Assembly: GCA_014652975.1 (NCBI GenBank)
Contig: BMZV01000001.1
Location: 62,001 to 126,000 of the forward strand
From: Kocuria marina
Lineage (GTDB): Bacteria; Actinomycetota; Actinomycetes; Actinomycetales; Micrococcaceae
Reading direction: 5' to 3'
Length of the DNA: 64,000 nt
Below are positions 37,904 to 45,414 of this stretch, piece after piece. Made by a program: the position numbers and the translations under genes. Position 1 is the first letter of the stretch. Every line of letters starts with the position of its first letter. Under the pieces are notes generated by a model. It had not been told where the DNA came from. It worked only from the letters and a program-made list of their open reading frames with translations, and did no database searches.

Positions 37904-38503
37904 TCAGTCCGTGAGGATCAACGACAGCCCCCGATCGAGGGCCTGTTCGGTGCCCTCCCGAACGGATTCGGGTGCGTTGAGGTGATCCAGGGCCAACCCG
38001 TTCACGAGTGCCGTGACCAGGGGCGCGGCGGTGTCCGGGGTCAGCCCCTCACGTAGCTTCCCGTCCTCCTGGGCCCGCCGCAGGACGTTCAGGACACCCT
38101 CGTGGAAGATCTGCAGGTTCTGCCAGTACACGCTCGCGAGCCAGTCCCGGGTGGAGGCGGCCGCCCCGAAGCTGACCCACACGGCAGCGTCCTCCCTCCG
38201 CACGCCCTCCAACGGCAGGAGTTCACGCAGGGTGCGAGCGAGGGATGCCCGATAGCCGTTCAGACCCCGCGCAGCCATGACCCGTTGGGTTTGTCGCTCC
38301 ACGGACCTCTCGAGGGCGGCGAGCAGCAGATCGCGCCGCGTCTTGTAGTGGTATTGAACGGTCCCGGGGGAGATCCCGGACTCCTGGGCCACGGTGCGCA
38401 CGCTCACCACGTCGAAACCTTGCTGGGCGATCACGCGGATCGCCGCTTCCGCGATCATGACCCGGGCGGGGATCATCCCGCGACTCTCGTTCTCCTGTGG
38501 CAT
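37904..38503 (-). CDS. TetR-family transcriptional regulator
   Basis: 199 aa from ATG 38503. N-terminal helix-turn-helix: AAIRVIAQQGFDVVSVRTVA and SGISPGTVQYHYKTRRDLLLAAL; C-terminal ligand domain follows the common TetR_C layout. It is divergent from the GAP-family gene, and the dyad at 38519-38532 is the likely operator controlling both. The ligand is unknown. Confidence 0.92.
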   Translation of the reverse strand: MPQENESRGMIPARVMIAEAAIRVIAQQGFDVVSVRTVAQESGISPGTVQYHYKTRRDLLLAALERSVERQTQRVMAARGLNGYRASLARTLRELLPLEGVRREDAAVWVSFGAAASTRDWLASVYWQNLQIFHEGVLNVLRRAQEDGKLREGLTPDTAAPLVTALVNGLALDHLNAPESVREGTEQALDRGLSLILTD

Positions 38504-38518
38504 CTGACCACCCCCTCT

Positions 38519-38532
38519 CATACAAGTGTATG
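38519..38532. promoter_or_regulatory. Dyad operator between TetR and GAP genes
   Basis: CATACAAGTGTATG is an inverted repeat (CATAC/GTATG) in the 71-bp divergent spacer; GTATGGCATAC-like half-sites follow to the right (about 38539-38550). Typical place and size for a TetR operator. Confidence 0.6.
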
Positions 38533-38574
38533 GTTGCGGTATGGCATACGTTCGTACGAGACAAGGCGGCACAC

Positions 38575-39237
38575 ATGGGTGACCTTCTCGCACTGCTCGG
38601 ATTGGCCCTGCTGGACAGCATGAGCCTCGGGACCCTGGTGATCCCCCTGGTCCTCGTGATCTCCCGGCGGCGCGTGGACGCGGTCCCGCTGTTCTTCTAC
38701 TTCGCGACCGTGGTGCTCCTCTACTTCTTCCTGGGGATCGCGATCGCCCTGGGGTTCGACCTCCTCTCCGACGTGGCCGGGAGGATCTGGGACAGCGAGC
38801 CCGCCCAGTGGTTCAAGGTGGTCGCCGGGCTGGGTCTGCTCGCGTACGGGATCTTCGCACCGGACCCCGTGAAGCGCGAGGGGCACCGCGCACCGCCCAG
38901 GTCCCTGCATCCCGGTGCCATGGTCGCCCTCGGTGCCGGCGCTGCTCTCACGGAGGCCGCCACGATGGTCCCCTATCTCGCGGCCAACGGGATCATCACG
39001 AGTATGGACATCGGCTGGCCGCTGCGACTGGCCCTGCTCGCCGCCTACTGCGTCGTGATGATCCTGCCCGCGCTCGTGCTCATCGCGGCTGCAGCATTGG
39101 CCGGCCGGCGGATCTGGCCGCGCCTCGAGAGGATCGTCCCCACGCTCGAGCGGGAAGCGAAGGTCACGCTTCTGTGGATCGCAGCGATCGTGGGGGTGTG
39201 GATGGCCGGGAGCGGATTGTCCGCCGTGATGAACTGA
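38575..39237 (+). CDS. GAP-family (Sap/SfLAP-like) membrane protein
   Basis: 220 aa, six hydrophobic helices. MGDLLALLGLALLDSMSLGTLVIPLVLVIS and ALTEAATMVPYLAANGII are family features. GAP-family proteins are LysE-like exporters; in mycobacteria a member exports glycopeptidolipid-type lipids. Substrate unknown. Probably induced by the ligand of the divergent TetR repressor. Confidence 0.82.
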   Translation: MGDLLALLGLALLDSMSLGTLVIPLVLVISRRRVDAVPLFFYFATVVLLYFFLGIAIALGFDLLSDVAGRIWDSEPAQWFKVVAGLGLLAYGIFAPDPVKREGHRAPPRSLHPGAMVALGAGAALTEAATMVPYLAANGIITSMDIGWPLRLALLAAYCVVMILPALVLIAAAALAGRRIWPRLERIVPTLEREAKVTLLWIAAIVGVWMAGSGLSAVMN

Positions 39238-39268
39238 CCTCCCCCCTGTCCGCGGAGGACCCCCGGAA

Positions 39269-39775
39269 GTGATCGAACGCCGCTCGGTGCAGTACTCCGG
39301 TGTACTACATTGGCATGCCCGGTGGGGGCGGCTCGTGTTCATCGCGGTCACGCTGGTCGGGTTCGGGCTGAGTTTCCTGCCGTTCACCGAGCTCGTGACC
39401 AAGGTCTTCCCCGTGATCGGCTGGCTCGGTGTCCTCTTCGTAGCGGTCCTACTGGTCACGTGGCTGGTCAGCGCGCGCCCCGTCATTGCCGAGGAAGGGT
39501 TGCGCGGGGACCTGATCCGTGCCCTGCTCTACCGCCTGGACCCGAACCGCCGATGGACGCCCCGCCACGCGAATGCCCTCATCCAGGCGGTGGACGAGTC
39601 CAACCTGTGCGCCAAGCACCTGGTCGACGTGATGAGCGGTGACCTCTACCAGGAGGCCGAGCGGACCAGCGGGGTCAGCGCGCCGCCCGAGGAACAGGAA
39701 CAGCTCGGCGAGAAGCTGTCGCGGTTGCAGAAGTCCTGCCGTTCCCAGCGCACTCCCGGGCCCCCGCGCCGTTGA
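39269..39775 (+). CDS. Hypothetical membrane protein
   Basis: 168 aa from GTG 39269. Two N-terminal transmembrane helices (about residues 22-42 and 48-68), then a basic cytoplasmic domain of about 100 residues. No family recognised. 31 bp after the GAP gene and on the same strand, so possibly in its operon; terminated by the strong hairpin at 39805-39855. Confidence 0.6.
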   Translation: MIERRSVQYSGVLHWHARWGRLVFIAVTLVGFGLSFLPFTELVTKVFPVIGWLGVLFVAVLLVTWLVSARPVIAEEGLRGDLIRALLYRLDPNRRWTPRHANALIQAVDESNLCAKHLVDVMSGDLYQEAERTSGVSAPPEEQEQLGEKLSRLQKSCRSQRTPGPPRR

Positions 39776-39804
39776 TGGCGTTGCCCGATTTCTAACGGCA
39801 GTAC

Positions 39805-39855
39805 GACGACGGCGGACGGTCACCTTCGCGCTCGAGGTGGCCGTCCGCCGTCGTC
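39805..39855. terminator. Strong bidirectional hairpin
   Basis: GACGACGGCGGACGG (39805-39819) pairs exactly with CCGTCCGCCGTCGTC (39841-39855), with a further CACC/GGTG pairing inside. It sits between the plus-strand gene ending at 39775 and the minus-strand small gene ending at 39903, so it can end transcripts from both sides. Confidence 0.8.
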
Positions 39856-39902
39856 AGATGTACCGCCTGGATCCCGGGAACGGGCGGCGAACTACGAGGT
39901 CG

Positions 39903-40049
39903 TCAGCCTCCGAAGCCAATGTCCAGGGACACGACGCCCACGCCGATCACTATGGCGGTGGCCAGCAGGAACGCGAGCACGATCAGAATGAGCCCCCACG
40001 GGGTGCCCTTCTGCGGGTTGCTGGGCTGAGTTTTGGGCGTGTCTTCCAT
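39903..40049 (-). CDS. Small single-TM protein (48 aa)
   Basis: ATG 40049 follows an AAGGGAAG ribosome site. The protein has a polar start (MEDTPKTQPSNPQKGTPWG), one hydrophobic helix of about 25 residues and a short GFGG tail. GC3 usage is normal. Unknown function. Its position between a good ribosome site and a strong terminator argues that it is real. Confidence 0.65.
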   Translation of the reverse strand: MEDTPKTQPSNPQKGTPWGLILIVLAFLLATAIVIGVGVVSLDIGFGG

Positions 40050-40182
40050 GATCTTCCCTTCGTGTGGTCGGAGTTAAAGTCTGGCAGGTCGCGGAGAGTT
40101 CGGGGGAAAGTGACATGGGGCGGGGCGGTTGCCGCTCTTGCCCTGGCGTCTGTGCGTGCTGTTGTGGCCATGAACACTTTCT

Positions 40183-40419
40183 TCAACTCCATGCGCAACC
40201 TCGGCTTCCGACGCGGGTTCCCGCGAGCAGCGTTCCCAACCGTTCGCCACCCCCGGTCCCGAGGTCCACTGATCGGGACGCACTGCGCACGGCCGCGAGA
40301 CAGCCTGCCTCGACATCCCACGGTGGCTCAGTAGCGGTCAGTCGGCCTTCCAACCGTGAGAAGTCCCAGCCAACCATCCGGGTGCGGTCGTAAACGGCGC
40401 GCAATGAGTCGATCGTCAT
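40183..40419 (-). pseudogene. Truncated class I SAM methyltransferase (N-terminal fragment)
   Basis: The frame from ATG 40419 reads VGWDFSRLEGRLTATEPPWD, then SVDLGTGGGERLGTLLAG, which is motif I of a methyltransferase family with a WDFSRL/PPWD N-terminus. The coding similarity ends soon after motif I and the frame stops at 40183; the catalytic remainder is absent from downstream sequence. Part of a decayed cluster at 40.1-41.3 kb. Confidence 0.6.
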
Positions 40420-40463
40420 GCTTCATTGTGGTCTCCCACCGCGCCCCGTGAGGCTGTGTGTTC

Positions 40464-40913
40464 TCAGCTGCCGGATCTCTCTGCCCCATCGAGTTCCTCG
40501 GCGGCGGCGTCGAAGCGCGCCATGACGTCGTGGCCGTTCTCGTCCGACCCGGGGATCCTCGAATCAAGGCCGCCATCCGCCCAGCTCAACGCTGATTCCA
40601 GATAGGTCTCGATCGAATCGTGGTCGTTGGCCATTTCCAAATCCCCGGCACCGATCTCACGCAGACCCTCACGGATCTCGGTCGACAACTCGCGCGCATC
40701 CGCGAGCGGGGCGGCCGTCTGCTGGGTGCGCACGAGGTTGGAGGCGTAGATCGCACTGATGGGCTCACCCGCCAGCGCCTGCACGAGGGCCCGCGCCTGC
40801 TCACGCCCCAGGTCGGTGAGGTCCGCGCCGGGTGCGGCGGTGTCCAAGTGATGGCCCACGTTGGACGAGGTCTGGCCATGACGCACCAGGATGAGTCGCA
40901 CGGGGATATGCAC
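40464..40913 (-). pseudogene. C-terminally truncated histidine phosphatase
   Basis: From GTG 40913 (or 40955) the protein begins VRLILVRHGQTSSNVGHHLDT with the nucleophilic histidine and LVRTQQTAAPLA, and continues to about residue 150 (GHDVMARFDAAAEELDGAERSGS), where it stops. Family members continue about 70 residues with the second catalytic histidine (VSHG). That half is missing, so the enzyme is probably inactive. Compare the full paralogue at 23078-23749. Confidence 0.65.
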
Positions 40914-40977
40914 CTTTTCAGTTGCCGGGGGTCTTGTAGGTCCTACCCGGTCCACGGTAGCTCAGGGAGGAATCCGC

Positions 40978-41071
40978 TGAGCCACGCACCACGACTGCGG
41001 GCCGAGGAGCGACCCTGGCCGTACTGGCCGTCACGCTGCTCACCGGGTGCGAGGGGCGGGACGCCCCGTAG
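40978..41071 (+). pseudogene. Remnant of a lipoprotein signal peptide
   Basis: A plus-strand frame reads ATLAVLAVTLLTGCEGRDAP then TAG at 41069-41071: a typical signal peptide with lipobox LTGC but no start codon upstream (an in-frame TAG precedes it) and no mature domain. It lies back to back with the MFS fragment. Interpreted as a gene fragment. Confidence 0.45.
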
Positions 41072-41290
41072 CGCAGGACCGCCCCGGAGCCGAGCCACTC
41101 CACGACCCGGTCTGCCAGCAGACGGCCGATCGTCATGCTTGCGGAGAAGGCACCGCAGGCGACGGCCGCGGTGCCCGCGGAGGTGCCGAACGCGTCCTTC
41201 AGGCTGCGCTCGCGCGGAGCTCCACCCGATTGCCACTGACTCTTCCGCCCCCGAGACGGACGTGGCGTCCCTGCGTGCGACGTGAGCCAC
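41040..41290 (-). pseudogene. Fragment of an MFS transporter, frameshifted
   Basis: Reading leftward, one frame gives AEESVAIGWSSARA, and after a one-base shift near 41205 another gives SLKDAFGTSAGTAAVACGAF and SASMTIGRLLADRVVEWLG, matching a central helix and loop of major-facilitator transporters (the TIGRLLADR segment). No start and no remaining helices are present. It is the leftover of a decayed transporter gene. Confidence 0.55.
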
Positions 41291-41304
41291 CGTCACTGTG
41301 ACGG
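41290..41304. promoter_or_regulatory. Palindrome upstream of the alpha/beta-hydrolase gene
   Basis: CCGTCACTGTGACGG is a perfect 7-bp inverted repeat around one base, 27 bp upstream of a -10-like TAGAGT (41332-41337) that stands 7 bp before ATG 41345. The layout suggests a regulated, leaderless promoter. Confidence 0.55.
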
Positions 41305-41344
41305 CCCAGGGCTGAGCCGCTGGAAATACCGTAGAGTAACTTCT

Positions 41345-42241
41345 ATGTCTGACCACCGGAACTCCCCCGGAGCCGGCATCCGCCGCGAAAACCTGAGCAT
41401 TCCCGTCGCCTCGGACGCCGTGGCGGGCACGCTGTGGCTGCCCGAGGGCGAGCCGCGCGGCGTCGTCGTCATCCACCCCGCCACCGCAACGCCCGAACGG
41501 TTCTACGCCGGGTTCGCCGAGTACGTGACGGGCCGCGGTCTCGCGGCGGTGACCTATGACTACCGCGGCACGGGCCGCTCCGGCGAGCCCCGGAAGAACC
41601 CGCACCTGCGCATGCGCGACTGGATGGGCGGGGACGTCCCCGCCGTGGCCGCCTGGACCCGCGCACGGTTCCCCGGGCTTCCACTGCACGCCGTGGGTCA
41701 CAGCATCGGCGGGCACGCCATGGTCCTCGGCCACGGGCTCGAGGGCCTCGACCGGTTCGCGGTGGTCTCCTCCCACCTGGCGCACACCCGCACGATCGCC
41801 CCGCGGAAGGAGCAGCTGCGCGTGGCCGCCATGCTGCATGTCGTGGGCCCGGCGCTGAGCCGGACCCTGGGGTACATGCCCGGCAATCGGCTCGGCATCG
41901 GAGAAAACATGCCGACAGCCGCGATGGTCGAGTGGGGGTCGTGGGCGCGGCGTCCCGGCTACTTCTTCGACGACCCGTCCATGGACGCGACGGCCCGCGC
42001 GGCCGCGGTCACCCAGGATGTACTCGCGCTCGGCGCCTCCGACGATCCCTGGGCCAGCCCCGCGCAGATGAGGGCCCTGACCGGGCGGCTCACCTCCGCC
42101 GCGGTGGAGCACCGCACGTTCACCCCGGAGCAGCTGGCCGTTGCGCGCATCGGCCACCACGGCCTGTTCCGCCGCTCCGCCGCCGACGCCGTGTGGCCGG
42201 GCCTCGTGGACTGGCTCACCGCGCCGTCACCCCAGGGCTGA
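41345..42241 (+). CDS. Alpha/beta-hydrolase
   Basis: 298 aa. VVVIHPATATPERFYAGFAEYV, YDYRGTGRSG, nucleophile elbow GHSIGGHAM and a C-terminal region with IGHHGLF (catalytic His). Resembles the YbgF/serine aminopeptidase-like S33 hydrolases often annotated as predicted alpha/beta-hydrolase. ATG 41345 lacks a ribosome site but has TAGAGT 7 bp upstream, consistent with a leaderless mRNA. Substrate unknown. Confidence 0.83.
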   Translation: MSDHRNSPGAGIRRENLSIPVASDAVAGTLWLPEGEPRGVVVIHPATATPERFYAGFAEYVTGRGLAAVTYDYRGTGRSGEPRKNPHLRMRDWMGGDVPAVAAWTRARFPGLPLHAVGHSIGGHAMVLGHGLEGLDRFAVVSSHLAHTRTIAPRKEQLRVAAMLHVVGPALSRTLGYMPGNRLGIGENMPTAAMVEWGSWARRPGYFFDDPSMDATARAAAVTQDVLALGASDDPWASPAQMRALTGRLTSAAVEHRTFTPEQLAVARIGHHGLFRRSAADAVWPGLVDWLTAPSPQG

Positions 42242-42309
42242 ACGGCCCCGGCTTCCCGGGACTGCACGCTCCGGGTGGAGAAGGACAGCCGCGACGTCGC
42301 CTTGGGCGC

Positions 42310-42417
42310 TCAGGCGTTGACGGGCCGGTGCACGGGCCTGTCCGCCGGCTGGCGCCACACGAGGGCCGCCACTGTCAGCATGAGCACCACGGCGATGAGA
42401 CCGAACGGCACGGGCAT
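42310..42417 (-). CDS. Possible very small single-TM protein (35 aa)
   Basis: ATG 42417 to TGA 42310: MPVPFGLIAVVLMLTVAALV, then a basic/proline tail WRQPADRPVHRPVNA. One hydrophobic helix with a positive C-terminal tail. The ribosome site is weak. It lies 160 bp downstream of lactate permease on the same strand. Might be real or chance. Confidence 0.35.
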   Translation of the reverse strand: MPVPFGLIAVVLMLTVAALVWRQPADRPVHRPVNA

Positions 42418-42576
42418 ATTGGATCAACGGGGGTTCACTCGGCCGGAACCGCCGAGGGGCAGTCGCTCTCCTCCTGCGGCATCTCCCAGCTGACCCGATG
42501 CACCGAACGACCCACCCGCGAGGGGGTCGTGGCCCGCCTGAGGACGCGCCCCCTCAGACACTCACCCGAGGGTTGC

Positions 42577-44175
42577 TCACACGAGGGCCAGCACGAACGT
42601 CCACACGCACACCACCGCGAGCATGCCCAGGCTGTAGGCGATGGAGCCGCGCATGATCTCACTCTCCCGCCCGTTGAGACCCACCGCGCCGGCGGCGATC
42701 GCGATGGACTGTGGGGAGATGACCTTTGCGGTGGTGCCGCCTGCCGTGTTGGTCCCCACGAGGAGGGACGGGGCGGCGCCGATGCCCTGCGCCGTCGCCA
42801 CCTGCAGCGGCGCGAAGAGGGTGTTGTTGTTGACCACCGAGCCCGTGAGGAATACCCCGATCCAGCCGATCACCGGGGCGATGAGCGGGAAGATGGGACC
42901 GACCGCGGCAAGCGCGGTGCCCATGGCGGTGGAGCCGCCGGAGTAGTTGGCGATGTTCGCGAGCACCAGGATCACGGCGATGAGCAGGATGGCCGGGCCC
43001 AGCGCCTTGAGTGCGCCCGCCAGCTCCTCCCCCAGTTCTTTGGTGTGCAGCTGCGGGGTGGTGAAGAACGTGATGAGCACCGCGATCAGGATGGCCGTTC
43101 CGGTGGCACCAAGGATCGAGAAGGTCCAAGTGGCATTGACGACCGTTCCGGCGGCGGTGGTCACGTGACCGGTGAGCCCGGGCATGGGCACCTTGAAGGT
43201 CGTGAAGCTCAGCGCACCCTTGGTGAAGAGGTTCTGCACGGCGGGCATGGACCACAGCAGGATCACGGCGGTGAGGATGTAGAAGGGGCTCCACGCGCGG
43301 ATCACCTCGCTCGCGGGATGGCTGGCCTCAGCGGTCTCGGGGGCCTCCGGGGCACGCGAGATCCGGCGCGGGGACCACACGTGGCACACCGCGAACAGGG
43401 CGACCATGGCCAGCAGGCCGGCCGCGAGATCTGCCAGCTCGGGGCCCATGAACCACAGCAGGCCACCCTGCACCGCGCAGAAGACCACCGAGGAGACGAG
43501 CGCCGGGAGCCAGGCCTCGCGCAGGCCGCGCACCCCGTCGACCATCCACACGAGCAGGAACGGAACGAGGAACGTGAGCGGCTGGAGCAGCAGCACGAGG
43601 GCTCGCGAGAGTTCCTGCGTCTCCATGCCGGTGACCTGCGCGCCCACGAGCACGGGCACGCCAATGGCGCCGTAGGCACCGGCGGCCACGTTGGCCACGA
43701 GGCACAGCACTGCGGCGCGCACGGGCGGGAACCCCAGCTGCACGAGCAGTGCCGCGCAGATCGCAATGGGCACGCCGAAGCCGGCCACGCCTTCCAGGAA
43801 CGCGCCGAACGCAAACGCAATGAGCAGCACCTGCACGCGCTGGTCAGCGGAGACCGCGGCGATCGAGGAGCGGATCACGTCGAAACGGCCCGAGCGCACG
43901 CTCAGCCGGTACAGCCACACCGCCATGACGATGATGTACGCGATGGGCCACAGCGCGGTCAGCAGCCCCAGCAGACCTGCACCGGCCGCGGCGGAGACGG
44001 GCATGTGGAACACGAGCAGTGCCACCAGGATCTGCACCACCAGCGCGATGAGCCCCGATGTCAGCCCCGTGAGCTTGAACAGCATCATGCAGGCCAGGAA
44101 CACGACTATCGGGATCGCGGCCACGAGCGCGGTGAGGGGCAGGCTGCCCAGGGTGTCAAGAGATTGGGTCCACAT
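42577..44175 (-). CDS. lctP: L-lactate permease (LctP family)
   Basis: 532 aa from ATG 44175, about 12-14 transmembrane helices. LctP signatures: FGAFLEGVAGFGVPIAICAALL, GSVVNNNTLFAPLQVA, LLVGTNTAGGTTAKVISPQSIAIA. Proton-coupled uptake of lactate or glycolate. Adjacent in the genome to the succinate dehydrogenase and dicarboxylate transporter genes, a carbon-acid utilisation neighbourhood. Divergent from sdhC. Confidence 0.93.
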   Translation of the reverse strand: MWTQSLDTLGSLPLTALVAAIPIVVFLACMMLFKLTGLTSGLIALVVQILVALLVFHMPVSAAAGAGLLGLLTALWPIAYIIVMAVWLYRLSVRSGRFDVIRSSIAAVSADQRVQVLLIAFAFGAFLEGVAGFGVPIAICAALLVQLGFPPVRAAVLCLVANVAAGAYGAIGVPVLVGAQVTGMETQELSRALVLLLQPLTFLVPFLLVWMVDGVRGLREAWLPALVSSVVFCAVQGGLLWFMGPELADLAAGLLAMVALFAVCHVWSPRRISRAPEAPETAEASHPASEVIRAWSPFYILTAVILLWSMPAVQNLFTKGALSFTTFKVPMPGLTGHVTTAAGTVVNATWTFSILGATGTAILIAVLITFFTTPQLHTKELGEELAGALKALGPAILLIAVILVLANIANYSGGSTAMGTALAAVGPIFPLIAPVIGWIGVFLTGSVVNNNTLFAPLQVATAQGIGAAPSLLVGTNTAGGTTAKVISPQSIAIAAGAVGLNGRESEIMRGSIAYSLGMLAVVCVWTFVLALV

Positions 44176-44691
44176 TGGAGCCTCCACGACGTCCGGCGGG
44201 TGAGCAGTCCTCAAGGCGGGCTCGCGACGTCGCCGCGGTGCGCGCCGTCGTCGGCCGCCGGTCGCGCAGCGGGGCGGGTTCCGGGAGCCAGCGGACCCTC
44301 GTACCACCGCCTGCCACGCGCCGTAGCGACGCCTTGATCACAGGGTCAACGCTAGTCCTGAACCGGGCAATTCGGGCGGGAACCCTCCGCGGAGAGTGAC
44401 GGGTGCGAGGCGAGACACTCGGCTGCGGACCCCCTGGGGAACGGTACAGCCGCCCAGGGGGTCCGGAACCCCGCGAGTGGGAACGGGACACCGTAAAAAG
44501 ACCCACACTGTGAAATTACGATTGGCAAACCTTAGTTATTCTCAATGCCCTCGGCACCCGCCACAATCCTTTCTGGCGGTAGTACCGGAAACGCCTCGGA
44601 ACACGTCCCGCAATGCCCCTCCCAGCGTAGAATTGAGGGCGATGAACTCCCGGAGTTCAGCACTCAGTTCACCCACTGACGAGGGGTAACG
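44176..44691. other. Intergenic promoter region between lctP and sdhC
   Basis: 516 bp without a supported gene. It has an AT-rich island at 44500-44570 that probably carries the sdh promoter, and a perfect dyad GAACTCC-C-GGAGTTC at 44644-44658, 34 bp before the sdhC start, a candidate regulator site or attenuator hairpin. Confidence 0.5.
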
Positions 44692-45414
44692 ATGACGGCG
44701 ACCATTCAGCGAAAACAACGCACGTCAGCCCCGCCGCGCACACGGCTGCCGGTGTCGAACTTCGCCGCGAAAACCACCATGGCCGTCACCGGTCTTATTT
44801 TCGTCGGATTTGTGTTCGTGCACATGTACGGCAATCTGCACATCTTCCGCGGCCAGGAGGAGTTCGACCACTACGCACACTGGTTGCGCGAGATCCTGAT
44901 GCCGCTCATGCCCTACGAGGGTGTCCTGTGGGTGCTGCGCGTCGTGTTGCTGATCAGCCTGGTGCTGCACGTGGGCTGCGGGCTCCTGCTGTGGACGCGC
45001 GCCCGTCGAGCCCGCGGGCCGTTCAAGCGCACCGGGTTGCGTCGCGGCGACGCCCTGATGGCGCGCTCGATGCTCGGGACCGGCCTGGTGATCCTGCTGT
45101 TCGTGATCTTCCACATCCTGGACCTCACGCTGGGTGTCCATCCGGCCGCATCCGGGGCGTTCGAGAGCGGATCGGCGTACGCCAATCTGGTCGCCAGTTT
45201 CCAGCGGCCCGTCGTGGCCCTGTTCTACATGCTCACCATGCTGGTGCTCACCGTGCACGTGGCCCACGGGACGTGGACCGCCGCCAACGACCTCGGCGCC
45301 ACCGGCAGGCGGCTGCGGCAGCTCGCCGCGTGGGTGGCAGGGCTGGTCGCCATTGCCATCTGCCTGGGCAACATCTCGATCCCCGTCTTGGTTCTCCTGG
45401 GAGTGATTCAGTGA
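44692..45414 (+). CDS. sdhC: Succinate dehydrogenase cytochrome b subunit
   Basis: 240 aa, five hydrophobic helices as in the B-type succinate:quinone oxidoreductases (fumarate-reductase-like SdhC). Histidines for two b hemes lie in helices (FVFVHMYGNLHIF, LISLVLHVGCGLL, FVIFHILDLTL, LTVHVAHGTW). Anchors SdhA/B and passes electrons to menaquinone. First gene of sdhCAB; its TGA overlaps the sdhA ATG by one base. Confidence 0.93.
   Translation: MTATIQRKQRTSAPPRTRLPVSNFAAKTTMAVTGLIFVGFVFVHMYGNLHIFRGQEEFDHYAHWLREILMPLMPYEGVLWVLRVVLLISLVLHVGCGLLLWTRARRARGPFKRTGLRRGDALMARSMLGTGLVILLFVIFHILDLTLGVHPAASGAFESGSAYANLVASFQRPVVALFYMLTMLVLTVHVAHGTWTAANDLGATGRRLRQLAAWVAGLVAIAICLGNISIPVLVLLGVIQ

Noticed and set aside
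41932-44337. 801-codon plus-strand frame opposite lctP
   Set aside because: Antisense to a clear lactate permease; Gly/His/Arg-rich low-complexity product.
44520-44550. DtxR/IdeR iron box before sdhC
   Set aside because: The AT-rich segment has an AACCTTAGTTATT word but only a poor match to the 19-bp consensus dyad.
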